Below, piece after piece: positions 9,762 to 19,939 of a DNA stretch of 64,000 bases. The notes below the pieces were generated by a model. The model was not told the origin of the DNA and did not search any database. It saw only the letters and a list, made by a program, of their open reading frames with translations. This DNA comes from Lasiosphaeria ovina (Eukaryota; Ascomycota; Sordariomycetes; Sordariales; Lasiosphaeriaceae): assembly GCA_033439765.1 (NCBI GenBank), contig JAULSN010000003.1, positions 1,798,001 to 1,862,000 on the forward strand, given 5' to 3'. Both the position numbers and the translations under genes were made by a program. Position 1 is the stretch's first letter, and every line of letters begins with the position of its first letter.

Positions 9762-10193
9762 GAGACTTCAGAATGCGGAAAGACAACAGATTTGAGCTGG
9801 GCGATTCAAGGTTCAAGGGCGAGCTCGATGACAGAAATCCGCCCAACCTTTAGCTCGCCGGCATTGCAACTTGTATGGCAGAGTTTCATTTCGTGCCACC
9901 AGCAAAGCCCAACACAGGGGCTACGTAGCTCACGCCCTGGGGGTCTGGGCCAACTGCAATGATCCCAGCGTCCGGCTCAAAATTTGGTGGTGGATGCGAC
10001 GGCAGACAGAGAGATGGCTCGGAACGGACTGAACATGCCCGCGAGATGGCGGCGCAAAAAATGTTCTTGCTCGAGTTGCACTTGCCGTCGTCGAGTTATG
10101 CACGGTATGGAACCCTCCCTTATATACCCTTGCCAGGTCCACAATCCCCATCGCACCAAGCTGCAGTGGATGCTCAAACATCTACACTTTCAA
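9762..10193. other. spacer before tRNA-Asp
   Basis: No recognised gene. The plus-strand frame that runs through the minisatellite stays open to about 9960 but shows no domain. Confidence 0.45.
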
Positions 10194-10279
10194 TCTTCCG
10201 TTGTATAGTGGCCAGTATATGAGCTTGTCAACTTCACAGATGATTACGCTCGGGAGGGGTTCAATTCCCGGCGGGAGAG
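10194..10279 (+). tRNA. tRNA-Asp (GTC) with intron
   Basis: The acceptor strands TCTTCCG and CGGGAGA pair fully, followed by discriminator G. The D-arm is GTAT/GTAT around AGTGGCCA. The anticodon stem is TGAGC/GCTCG with loop TTGTCAC after removal of a 16-nt intron placed one base 3' of the anticodon, the standard site. The T-loop TTCAATT is normal, but the T-stem has two mismatches and the variable region is short, so function is likely but not certain. A second copy lies at 47333-47415. Confidence 0.75.
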
Positions 10280-10408
10280 AATGGCATAATTTTTGCCGTC
10301 CGAAGAATGAGAGCATCCCTTCTTTTTGCTTCCGTTCTACGTCCATCCATCTGTCATTTTAGTCCTATGAGAGCTACTGACAGCAAAGGACGCCACGAGC
10401 CCCTCGCC

Positions 10409-12261
10409 TCACCCTTTAAAACTCTTTGGTTCCATGCTTGTCGGCGTCGGCAACCCTGGTTCATCGCCGATTTGCAGGCCTCCATGCGAGATAGTGGGAT
10501 TGCTTGGATCTGAAGTGGCCGCATCCAACTCGCCGAACCCGTCGGCGTAGTTGGTGGGATAGGGGAAAAGAGACGTGTCATTCAGTCCGCCAGTCCCAGA
10601 GTCGCCAGATGGGTAGCTGTCAGAACCAAAGTCCAAAAAGCCCAAGTCGTCACCAAAGAAGTCAAGGGTGCTGTGCAGGCCGCCACCCTCCGCTTCTTGA
10701 ACACTCTCTTCAATAAAATCCCAAGGCCGTAGAGCCTCGGCACCACCAGGCTCTGCAAACATGCCAGGGGTCGGAGCGGCGAGTATGGCCGATGGAGGAG
10801 TTTCGGCTGCTGAAGAGCTGCCGGCTGACGTGTCGCCGTCCGGGTCCAGCGTAGACTGACCTCGTGCAGAAGCCCATTGGTTGTATATCTGCTTCAGTGA
10901 CAGCTGTAGGGCCTGGCGCTCGTACATGGCGCTGCGCGGCCCAATGCTCTCCCTCAGGATGCTCGGGCCCTCGGCCAGGAAGAAGTCACGAAAGGAGCTC
11001 AGGTCTTCAGACAGCGAGCCGTCGAGGTATGGCGAGTCGGGCCGCCGCGGGTGGTCGGGAAACACGACGTCCCAGATCGCGTACCACTGCTGCTCGGCCG
11101 TGTGGTTCGGGCTCGACTTCTTTTTCAGGCTCTCCGTCTGGTCGTCCGTCAGCCACTTCCGGCGAAAGTCCCTCATCTCGCATGGAATGGCGCTGGCGTA
11201 GTGCGAGTCCCGGTCCTGCCGGCACGGGAACTCGTGGCCGCACCGCACACAGTGGCAGGACCGGGCATGGACCCTGCGCAGGTGCTGCTTCACGTCCTGG
11301 ATCCGCCTGAGCCGGTACCTGAAGCAGTATCGCCACTGGCTCGAGTTCTCCTTCCAGAAGGGACAGGCGAACAAACGGTCCAGTCTGATGGTTTCCATAC
11401 CGTTTGGGAGCGCGACTTCGCAGCCCGGCTCTTTTTCCTCGGCCGAATCCCCATTATCGTCTGTGCGGCGCCTCTTCCGCGGCGGGCCTTCAATTGAGCC
11501 CTGCTGGTCCTCGTGTCTCGTGTTCCGGCTGCTGCTCGCGCCACCGGATCCCGAGCTCGATGGAGCAGAGGTTGCCTGCCGTAGCCACTCCTCGTACCGG
11601 GCGAACAGCAGAGGCCGGGCGAACAGCAGAGGCAACATGTCACGGGCCGTCCCAGAGAATTCGTTTGACAGAGATCGAGACACGATGCTGTCTCCAATCT
11701 CATGCGTGTGGCCGTCGTCGAAGTCTTCGTTCCGTTCCGAATCATCTGATGATTCACTAGAATCACTAGGAGACGGGCTTGGGGGAGGGAAATCCAATGA
11801 CGAAGGGTAGCCGTCGATCACCACGCCCTGAGGAAGACGAGTCAAATCACGCCTGGCTGAACATTTGGATTCTTGGCACTTACCGTGCCTGGCGTCGCAA
11901 AATTGTGGCTGTCGCCATGCGGAGAGAGAAGTGAGTCCGAAGCAGGTTTCGACAGGCTGCGCCACGTCGGTGTAGTCCAAGTCCAGCTTGGAGGGCCAGG
12001 GTCGCGAGGCACGAGCACCCTCTCAATTACGCACGAAGAGCATCGCGCGTGGGGACACAGCCATTGCGGGCAGGCCTCGTTGATTTCCCATGTCCCCGCG
12101 AAACCGCCACACTCGCACTGTCACGTGTCTGTCAGTCCTTGAACGAGTGCGGGAATAGTCACTATGGAGATTTCAATACGGACACAGAACCAAGTATAGT
12201 CGTATTTTGGCGCAATATTGCTTCGTCTTGAACTGGCAAATCTATGTTTGTGTATCGGCAT
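10409..12261 (-). CDS. C2H2-type zinc-finger protein
   Basis: Proposed exons on the minus strand: 12261-12184, 12117-11884 and 11827-10409 (576 residues). The last intron (56 nt, GTAAGT...TTTGAC...CAG) is well supported. The first (66 nt) has a weaker GTCCGT donor but a good CTGAC branch site. Splicing it creates a W-x-C-C-x-C-G motif followed by CPxWLCPHARCSSC, a common fungal zinc-binding start. Residues about 255-325 hold C2H2-like fingers (ACPFW...YC...VKQHLRRVH, then CVRCGHEF...H). A basic PPRKRRR at about 220-226 may be a nuclear signal. The C-terminal third is acidic and Ser/Gly-rich. It is probably a DNA-binding or regulatory protein; the target is unknown. Its N-terminal part is duplicated inverted at 8309-8531. 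Confidence 0.72.
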
Positions 12262-12834
12262 GCTGAAAGCAAACAGTGGCCCAAAGAGAGGTGGGTTGGT
12301 ACTTTGTACTTTGAGGTATTTAGAGCTGCCAAAACGACATAAAAGGCAGAACTGTAAAGGGGCTGGACAAACAATAACCACGGGCTATAAGGCCTGTAGT
12401 TCAGTGCTACAGCAAGTGCAGAATTTGGCTATGGCAATTGGAGGGCCAGAGAACTGATCACTGGCAAGTCTGTTCTTTCGGGACAAGTCCTGCTGAGGCG
12501 AGGCTGGCCAGAATTGGCGAAGAGCACAACGGTGCGTTCACCACGGCCCGGTGCCCCCGCAGAGTGAGAACCATCCAATGAGAGGGCAGCCGGGAGTGAG
12601 CAAATCGGAGTTCAGTCCGGTACATATGTACATGCGCCACACTTATTCACCGGGAGTTCGGGACTGGTTGAGACTTGAGAGGGAATTTGAGACGCAGAGA
12701 CGATCCTTGAGACCGAGACCTGTCTTTTTTACCACCAAACACGCCCTGAACTATCACACAAACAGAGTCCAAGTCCAAAAACCAAATTGATCTGTCTGTC
12801 TAGCTAGCCATCCCCAAGCTAGATGTCCACCCAA
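12262..12834. other. gene-free spacer
   Basis: Upstream region of the C2H2 gene meeting the 3' side of the secreted-protein gene. No further feature is seen. Confidence 0.5.
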
Positions 12835-13107
12835 TCAGCAAATGCACTGAGCGCCGCCGTTGAACTCGGCGCAGCATCCTGACCCGGCCCCGCAGTCCCT
12901 GATGGTCCTCCACGTGCCCGTGGTGTCGCAGTTGAGAGCGAAGTCGTCGAGACACGCCCACTGGCCGAACCGGCACTCGGCCCTGTCTTAGAGGAGAGGG
13001 TTTGGGGACTGTGCCTCGGCGTTGGCGGCTAGAGCGGTAGGACTCGCCGTGGCGGCTAGAGCGGCCGTGGCTAGGACGACGACTGAGGCGAGGTGCTGGA
13101 GCTGCAT
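12835..13107 (-). CDS. small secreted cysteine-rich protein, frame interrupted
   Basis: From the ATG at 13107 the frame begins MQLQHLASVVVLATAALA, a clear signal peptide. The C-terminal half has eight cysteines spaced C-x6-C-x7-C-x11-C-x5-CC-x8-C-x-C, with ECRFGQWAC, TGTWR and GCC landmarks of fungal small secreted proteins. A TAA lies in frame at codon 40 (12990-12988). It can be removed by a 61-nt intron with a non-consensus GTCCTA donor and a GACAG acceptor, giving about 69 residues (about 50 after the signal). If this intron is not real, the gene is a pseudogene. A TATA box lies at the right distance. The function is unknown; such proteins may act outside the cell or on a host (inference). 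Confidence 0.6.
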
Positions 13108-13275
13108 CTTGAGTGCGTGAAGATGGACGTTTGGAAAGGTCGTTAGGGTTGTTGAGGCGTGTCTGACTGTTGAATGGTTGTGGTTAACTTTGGAGTAATG
13201 TCAAGTTGTCAACTGAGCTTGGGGAGTGAAGTGATGTGACGAAACGACATGGCATCTCGTCGAGACGTGTTGGGC

Positions 13276-13283
13276 CTTTTATA
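13276..13283 (-). promoter_or_regulatory. TATA box of the small secreted protein gene
   Basis: TATAAAAG on the minus strand about 170 nt before the ATG, a strong consensus match. Confidence 0.55.
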
Positions 13284-13965
13284 CACAACAAGACAGCGAA
13301 ACACACTCCATTAACCAACCTGCAAGGACGCGCCCGAGTCGATGCAAATCCGAGCAACTCGGACAATCCGACCTTTTGATATTCGATGATATCCTAACAC
13401 GCTCACTCAAGGAGTTAATCAGTAGGATCGGACGGTAACACAACGGCTCTGGTCAGCAATCCTGCTGCTCAGTCCAGGGCAGTTACGAGCAATCGGTGGC
13501 ATTATTCCATTGCAATTAGTGTTACCTTCCCCTCGCGGTCTCGAACTTACTATCCATGGAGGTCAGCAGACAGTGCCGGACGGTAGTTATGGAACTGACC
13601 GACGCGAGTTCCGAGCCTGAAGCCGCGCGGGTTGAGTTGAAACCGAAGTAGGAAGCTGGGCCGGGTTACACGGACTTGGCGTTCTTGCTGGTGCAGCTTC
13701 ACTTTCAACTTGCCAGTGAACCGCATTGATCAGTTTGAATTGGAATCAGTTGAAATTGGCTCTGTGAGCTGATGTACAGCTGTTCCTGTTGCAACGCTGA
13801 TCGGTCCCTATAGAGGCCTTGATGCCTACATTGTTGCCTAATACCGGTCTTCTGTTCAAAGGATAAACAGGCCTTCTTTACCTTCTTTTCTTTGAAGGAA
13901 GAGAAGACTCAGAGATATACTTCAATTAAGCTGCATTGTGCGCAACAGTTCCCTTGTGCCTGACC
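13284..13965. other. gene-free spacer
   Basis: No reading frame of note. It holds the upstream region of the secreted-protein gene and the 3' end of the dehydrogenase gene. Confidence 0.5.
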
Positions 13966-15148
13966 TCACCAATCACCCCCCTGGACAGACACCACGAGTG
14001 GTCAGCACTTACTTCAGACTCCTCCAAAACAACGCATACGAAGGAAGGAGGACATGCACTCACCAAGCCCAGTATCCTCTGCCCCTTCTGGAACTGCTCC
14101 GAATTCTCCTCCCCCATCCACAGAGGCTGCGTGCGCTCGACGCCAGCCTCAGTATCGAACCCCTTGCCGCCCGAGACGAAGACAGCATTGCCATTGATTT
14201 CACCGTCAGCAGCGCACTGCACCATGAACCGCGCGACGTCGGCGGGGGAGTTGAGCGGCATCTTCTCGGCGGTCCACCGGTCGCGCAGGGCGCCGGGCAG
14301 CAGCTGCGTGGCCGTCGCCCACGGGCAGATGGCGTTGACGCGCAGCCCGGCGAACTGATGCGGCGTCCACGGCGCCAGCGCCCGCATCAGCCCGACCACG
14401 CCGTGCTTGGCCGCCGCGTACGCGAACAGCCCCGGCGCCGGCGTGATGCCGGCGATGGACGAGACCAGCACGATGGATTTGGTGAAGGCTGAGCCTGGTG
14501 CCGGCGTTGTGTTATCGGATTTCATGTACGCCAGCGCGAGCCGGGCAAAGTGCACCACGCTCGTCAGGTTGATGTCGAGCGCCGACGTGATGGGGACGGG
14601 TTCCTAGTGATCAATATCAGGATCGGGGTTAAGGTTCCGGGCGAATGGTGCAGAGAAGAGGGGTTTGTTTACCGTCCTGATGGTTGCCAGGTCCAGAGAC
14701 TCGGGCTCGAACCAGCCCGAGGGTTCCTTGACGGCCGCGCAGGAGATGGCCACGTCTACCCGGCCGTGCTTCTGGTGTGCTGCATCGAACAGAGCCAGCT
14801 GTGACTGATATTCGCGCACGTCGACCTGGGTGAAGTGGGCTGTTCCGGCGCCATGGCTGTCGATGCCCTTACCTTTTTCGGAGTGAAGGTCCGCTTCGAG
14901 CTGCGTCCCGTGCTGCGCGTCCCAGTCCCCGAAGAATACGTGCGCTCCCAGGGCGTGGAGGAGAGTCACGGTTGCGGCGCCGATTCCCTGTGCTCCTCCT
15001 GGATGGAAAGCGGGGAGTTAGTTTCAAGTTGAGACTAGGTACCTAGGTTGCACAGGAACTGAGGTGAGTGTGTTGCCTTGCCTGTGATGACGACAACTTT
15101 GTCTCGAAGCTGTTCTGCGGCCGTGGGGGAGTAAATAATCTCGGCCAT
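13966..15148 (-). CDS. short-chain dehydrogenase/reductase, NAD-type
   Basis: Exons 15148-15082, 14998-14673, 14603-14064 and 13980-13966 give 315 residues. The cofactor motif TGGAQGIG is at 22-29. An acidic GDWD at the end of the second strand favours NAD over NADP. The catalytic set is Asn143, Ser180, Tyr193 and Lys197 (VSSIAG...FAYAAAKHG). The first intron starts with GC, not GT (AG|GCAAGG), the known minor GC-AG class. The last intron adds only Gly-Gly-Asp-Trp, a usual ending for this SDR group. The substrate cannot be told. It is transcribed away from a second SDR across a 434-bp shared promoter region. Confidence 0.88.
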
Positions 15149-15582
15149 GGTGTTGCTCTATACAGGAACTTGTATACAGAAACCTGTATACAGAAACTTA
15201 ATGTGCATGAATAGCCTAGACTTTAGTATCTACTTGAAGGGAAAGAAAAACTTACTACGACGTTGTTCTAAACGGCCAAGAGAAGTAAGAATGAAATCAC
15301 AAATAGTCTGGGCTGGTCAACTGCCGCGATGTTGAGCGGTCCACTCGTTACCCCGATGCGGGGTCACGGGCCGAAGGGAGAGCCGTCTTTGCCGTCTTTG
15401 ACCTTCGGGTTTATCCCTCTTTCTCTCACAGCCCGGAGAACGTGTCCCGAGCTTGAGTTGTCCGTCGGTTCTACCAACAGAGAGCTCCTTCCCTTGTTGC
15501 TCTTGCATCGAATCCTGACACCACCGACAAACAACAAGATCGGACTATCATCAGGCTAAATTCTTGCAGCTACCAGGTCGAA
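15149..15582. promoter_or_regulatory. shared promoter region between two SDR genes
   Basis: 434 bp separate the two divergent start codons. The left end holds three 14-bp tandem units (listed separately). No clear TATA box is seen for either gene. Co-regulation is likely from the arrangement but not shown. Confidence 0.5.
15159..15200 (+). repeat. three 14-bp tandem repeats in the SDR promoter
   Basis: Units TATACAGGAACTTG, TATACAGAAACCTG and TATACAGAAACTTA run without gaps, beginning 11 bp from the minus-strand start codon. Each junction makes the palindrome GTATAC. Confidence 0.8.
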
Positions 15583-16567
15583 ATGGCATCTCCCTCGCCC
15601 AAGTCGGTCATTGTCACCGGCGGCGCCAGCGGCATCGGGCTGGCCATGAGCCGGCACTTTGCGTCGAGCGGGCACCGCGTCGCCATCCTCGACGTCAACG
15701 GCGACTCGGGGCCGGCCACGGCCGCGGCGGTGGCGGCCGAGTTCCCGCAGGCGCGCGTGTCGTTCCGCAAGTGCGACGTGTCGTCGTGGGCCGACCAGGC
15801 CGCCGCCTTTGAGCACGTCTACCGCGACCACGGCGGCCGCATCGACGTCGTCATGGCCAACGCCGGCGTGTCCGAGCAGGGCGCCACCACGCTGGTCCAC
15901 CGCCTCGACGAGGAAGAGGACTCGCCTTCGCCGCCGAACCTCGCTACCATCAACATAAATCTCGTGGGAACTATTTACTGTAAGGTTGTCTGGGCAAGTT
16001 GGCCATTTTGAGTCTTGGCTTACCGTATCTGTGTGCCGAGGGACGTGATTAGCCGTCAAGTTGGCGGTTCATTACATGAGAAAGGGCGGCAAGGCGGGCG
16101 GCGACGAGGGCGCGTCGAGGGGGTCAATCATATGCTCGGCGTCCAACGCAGGGCTCTACGCCCTCCCTGTCGCGCCGCTGTATGCGACGTCCAAGTTTGG
16201 CGTGGTGGGGCTCGTCCGCTCGACGGCGAGGGTCCTTGCGAGACTGGACATTCAGATCAATGCCCTGGCGCCGGCAGTGCTGGGTACGTCTTTCAGTTGA
16301 AACGTGTGCATCGAAACCCCAGTTAATGACTTAATCGGGGTGTCAGACACCAACATCGCGCCCAACAAGGATCTGTTCAAGCACATGGTGGTTACACCCA
16401 TGTCGACGCTCATCCGCGGCGTCGATGGGTTTCTAGCCGACCCTGGCCTGACCGGTGCCGTGGCCGAGATACATGGCGACAGTGTCACCATCCGCCCTCC
16501 GCACGAATACGTCGACACCGAAAGCGAGCAGAACATTGAGACATTTTGGACCCTGGGCTACGCGTAA
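15583..16567 (+). CDS. short-chain dehydrogenase, 15-hydroxyprostaglandin-dehydrogenase-like
   Basis: Exons 15583-15979, 16053-16283 and 16347-16567 give 282 residues; the introns are 73 and 63 nt with GTAAGG and GTACGT donors. TGGASGIG is at 12-19. LDVNG after the second strand points to NAD. NAG is at 93-95, and the catalytic Ser163, Tyr176 and Lys180 lie in CSASNAG...LYATSKFG. The long C-terminal part after the third exon junction resembles fungal proteins annotated as 15-PGDH-like. The true substrate is unknown. It is the divergent partner of the SDR gene at 13966-15148 and may share its regulation. Confidence 0.88.
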
Positions 16568-17300
16568 TGGGCTTGTGTTTAGGCCGTTGGCTGCTCTGCA
16601 ACCGGGACGGGTAAGGGGGGGACCCGCAATAGAAAGAGAAAGAGAAAGAGAAAGAGAAAGAGAAAGAGAAAGAGAAAGGAAGAAATGGAAGGGTGAAAAC
16701 ATCGGGCGGGTTTGTGCACTGTAATAATTACCGTACGGCCCCCGGGGACGGGCGGATGGGAACCAGTGATAACCAAGACGACAGGAGCCGACAGTCGGCT
16801 AGCACCGTGGGACTTTAGAACTTGGCCACTGTGAAGAAAGACTCTTTTCCTGTCCGAGCCCCAGGTCTTTGAAGCCGCAGGCCATGATTCCAAAACTGTG
16901 TCTGCGGGTGGCACTGCTCGTCGGCCCAAGGGCGGAGTGACTCTGCCGCTTCTATACGCGCCAGCGCCTCCTCCTCAATTTGCTCTTACCTGTTATGCCC
17001 TGTCTATATTCGTATTCGCTTAGCCTCACAAAACTCACAACTCTTGAAACAGGTTGAAAAGAGGAGTGACAGCCAATAGACCCACAGGTCTGTGCTCGGA
17101 ACTGCCAACAGTTCTGACCGCTGGCACTCGGACCACAACGGTGACTCTTCAGGATAAATACCCATAGTGATTCCATTTCTCTGCCTTTCCACCAGTTTGA
17201 CTAAATAGCAACACCAAAACAAAGAACGCATACACGACCTAGATTTATTCCATCGCACAGATATTATCACGAAAACATTTCTTACCTGTTGCGATTAGCC
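16568..17300. other. spacer with hexanucleotide repeat
   Basis: It holds the 3' UTR of the SDR gene, a (GAAAGA)n tract and no recognisable gene. Confidence 0.5.
16631..16679 (+). repeat. (GAAAGA)n microsatellite
   Basis: About eight perfect hexamer units, about 65 bp after the SDR stop codon, probably in its 3' UTR. Confidence 0.9.
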
Positions 17301-17627
17301 ATGTCCCATGAACCACCACATGAGCCGTCCCATGGGCTGATTTCCTCGATACGCCTTGTCGAATTGCTCGAATCCTTAGAGAAACCAAATACCGACTATT
17401 ATAAGAATTTCAACACGAATATCTCAAAGTACCTGAAGAGTGGGAAGATACCTACAGCAGAGCAAAATGACGTAATCGTCGCAGAAAACACCCAAATACT
17501 GCCCACTGTAATGAAGAAAAATGGTTTTGGTGAAAAAAGAGTTTCTCGACGCGAGAGATGTGGTTGCAATCGTCAGCCACCACCCTCCTCAACGCCTTTC
17601 CTTTATCAAATAATTACCACTAATTAG
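17301..17627 (+). CDS. hypothetical small frame
   Basis: A 108-codon frame from an ATG at 17301. The first 80 residues (SSIRLVELLESLEKP, NISKYLKSGKIP) look protein-like and helical. The end becomes Arg/Pro-rich and is probably non-coding or spliced differently. It is AT-rich compared with neighbours. No family is recognised. It may be the first exon of a longer, decayed gene. Confidence 0.3.
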   Translation: MSHEPPHEPSHGLISSIRLVELLESLEKPNTDYYKNFNTNISKYLKSGKIPTAEQNDVIVAENTQILPTVMKKNGFGEKRVSRRERCGCNRQPPPSSTPFLYQIITTN

Positions 17628-17975
17628 GTACCTGACTAACCTTGGAAAGTAGGAACTGACAACATATCATTATCAGCCAAAAGAAAAACCCATGAGCTCC
17701 AAAATAACAGCGAGGGAAGGAATGGTAATCACGGGACATCTTAGGCTAATTAACACGCCTGATATACGCAGCCCGTAGGCAGATTCAGCCCCGTGCATGT
17801 TGCCCAGTCCGGTTCTCAAGAGCCTAGCTTCAAGGCAAGTGATCTGCAAAAATGAGAGCCTGATTATCTAAGGGCGTCGTTATCTTTACTTCATATCTCA
17901 TCTAACGTCGGCGGTTTTCAGCTGTTCGCCACCGTCCGTATTCCTATACCCAAAAAGACAGAGATAACCAAAGAT

Positions 17976-18396
17976 ATGGAGACAACTATTGCAGCTGTTA
18001 CGACTCTTGACTTGTTTCACATCGAGTTGCTGCATAATTCTTCTCCGGATTTGAGTAATGAAATGAGCATATCTCGAGAACAAGGGGGCATACTTAGTAG
18101 GATGACCAAATGGCCCAGTCCTGTCGGCAGCTATAGATTACTTGAACCGGGCAAGGGGATCCACCAGGCAAGTCGTGCTACTCGAGGTTCAAATTTATTC
18201 CGATGAGAAAAGAACGACTCCCGTAACTAAATGGCTCAAGCAGGAAGCAATTGTATTGGCACCGAATCAAAATCCCCTTCCTAATGGACTGCAATATTCT
18301 GGAATGGATCTCTACAGGCATATTGTATTCGAAATTGGTAGAGCTGGTGATCTCATGGTTCAGGGCAGAGAGCCTGTTGGCTCTCTGGTTGGTTAA
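17976..18396 (+). pseudogene. frameshifted hypothetical frame
   Basis: Two adjoining plus-strand frames look like one protein. The first starts at ATG 17976 and reads through WPSPVGSYRLLEPGKGIHQ. The second runs to a stop at 18396 with LLEVQIYSDEKR and NGLQYSGMDLYRHIVFEIG. They are out of register by an apparent 4-nt insertion at 18168-18171. No splice sites can repair this. The family is not recognised. An AT-rich setting fits a decayed gene. Confidence 0.4.
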
Positions 18397-18910
18397 ACTG
18401 GTTGAAACATTAGACTAAGAAATGGTGTCAAGACCTCTTTTTGGTATCTCTAGTTTGATGTGGTAGCCGGTTGTACAAGGGTCCCATGCTTGCCTTCTCG
18501 GTGAGTTTTGGTTTCTTTGTCTCAAAGTTTGGATCCTGGAAACAATCTTATTGTCTTCAGCTCGGACCCAAGCCTCCCCGGGGTTCTTTCACTGCCGGGC
18601 TTCTAATATTAGATCTTTGCCACGAGCCAAACTCAACCTGTTTAAACATACGGGTCCCCAACTTATTGTGCCCTGTTCTCCCACCCATTCTTCAATCGAC
18701 GCATACTAATGAAGCAAATCACAACCTCAAAAACAAACAGCAAGTTCGACACAGAACATTACAATCTTCTACAAGCTCGTATCGAATAAAAGAAGATTGA
18801 ATACGAAGCACGCATAATCAAGTCAGGTAAGCGTAGCCATCTATAACCTCGGCTCCCATAACATCAAGCTATTTCTAGTCACGATACGGAAGTTTTTGGC
18901 TCGCTCGGCC
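18397..18910. other. upstream region of the hypothetical gene
   Basis: It contains a probable 5' UTR intron at 18827-18878 (CAG|GTAAGC donor, TTTCTAG acceptor, 52 nt) just before the ATG at 18911. Nothing else is seen. Confidence 0.4.
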
Positions 18911-19939
18911 ATGTTTCGTCGTCCCTTCTACGACCGTGAGGCGCCTGTGCAGCCGCCTCTCCAACCGCCCCTCAAAAAGCTTCTTGAGCCGCTTTCCCAG
19001 CCGGTCTTCCAGCCGATTTTTCAGCAGCCTCTCGAGAGACCGCAGCCGCCAAGTTGCCGATGCTTCACACTGATACAGTTATATCTCTGCGGCTGCCCGG
19101 ACCAGGGCTGGGATAAGAACGGATATCCTATCCCCTCAGTGCATAAATGCGAAGTGCACTGGCTTCCTTGGATAGTTCAGGCCGTGTTCAACGCTCTAGG
19201 CTTCAAGCACAACGACGACAAGCCTCCCCATTCACCCGAGATCCGGGTCCTGCCCTTCCCGTGCTTCAAGCACCAGGAGCAGGCCAAAACCTACATCACG
19301 CCGCAGAAACTCGAGGAGGCCAAGGCTCGCGCGCTCGACCGCAAAGAAAATCGGATCCAGGCCGAAAAGTTGAACAAGCGCATCAAGGAGATACTCGACA
19401 TGGCGCGCGAGAGAAGGACGATCGAGGGCAGCAGAAAACTAACCACGAGGCTAATGCGAGAGGCTCGTCTGAGTGAAAGAATGCGAGAGGCTCGTCCGAG
19501 GCCCTTTGGCATAGACGACAGCAACTCCAGCGACAGCGGCGACGGCGGCGACGACAGTGACGACAGTGACAGCAGCGGCGGCAGCGACGATACCTACAGC
19601 AGCCTGAACAGCTTCAGCAGCTTCGACGGCTTCGACAGCGACAGCAGCGACGACATGTGGGAATGCGTGCGGGAGGAGCACAGCGTCGACCTGTACAAGC
19701 TCGACGCGGCGCCCTTGGCCAGGGCGACGTGGGCGCGGCCGCCGCGCGCGCTGTGGGACAACGGAAACCCCTTCTACCCTATGTACGAGCAGCCGGCCAA
19801 CCGCGGCTACGACGGCGGCGCGTACGCGCTGAACGACCTCGTCATCCGCCAGGCCCAGCACAACAACTGGTATCACAAAGACCCCCAGGAAACCTGGCGC
19901 AAGCACGCAACTACGGACCCCACTCTGCTGCACATGTAG
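18911..19939 (+). CDS. hypothetical protein with coiled coil and acidic Ser/Asp tract
   Basis: A single-exon frame of 342 codons. The first ATG in frame is 18911. Order of parts: a Pro/Gln-rich start with QPPLQPPL-type repeats; a cysteine-containing block (SCRCFTLIQLYLCGC, HKCEVHWLPW); a charged helical stretch at about 130-200 that includes a near-duplicate MREAR(L/P)SE/RP unit; a Ser/Asp-rich acidic tract at about 205-250; and a conserved-looking C-terminus rich in Trp, Tyr and Asn. No known domain is recognised. Codon use is like the nearby true genes, and GC content is higher than in its AT-rich surroundings, so it is probably a real lineage-limited gene. Confidence 0.6.
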   Translation: MFRRPFYDREAPVQPPLQPPLKKLLEPLSQPVFQPIFQQPLERPQPPSCRCFTLIQLYLCGCPDQGWDKNGYPIPSVHKCEVHWLPWIVQAVFNALGFKHNDDKPPHSPEIRVLPFPCFKHQEQAKTYITPQKLEEAKARALDRKENRIQAEKLNKRIKEILDMARERRTIEGSRKLTTRLMREARLSERMREARPRPFGIDDSNSSDSGDGGDDSDDSDSSGGSDDTYSSLNSFSSFDGFDSDSSDDMWECVREEHSVDLYKLDAAPLARATWARPPRALWDNGNPFYPMYEQPANRGYDGGAYALNDLVIRQAQHNNWYHKDPQETWRKHATTDPTLLHM

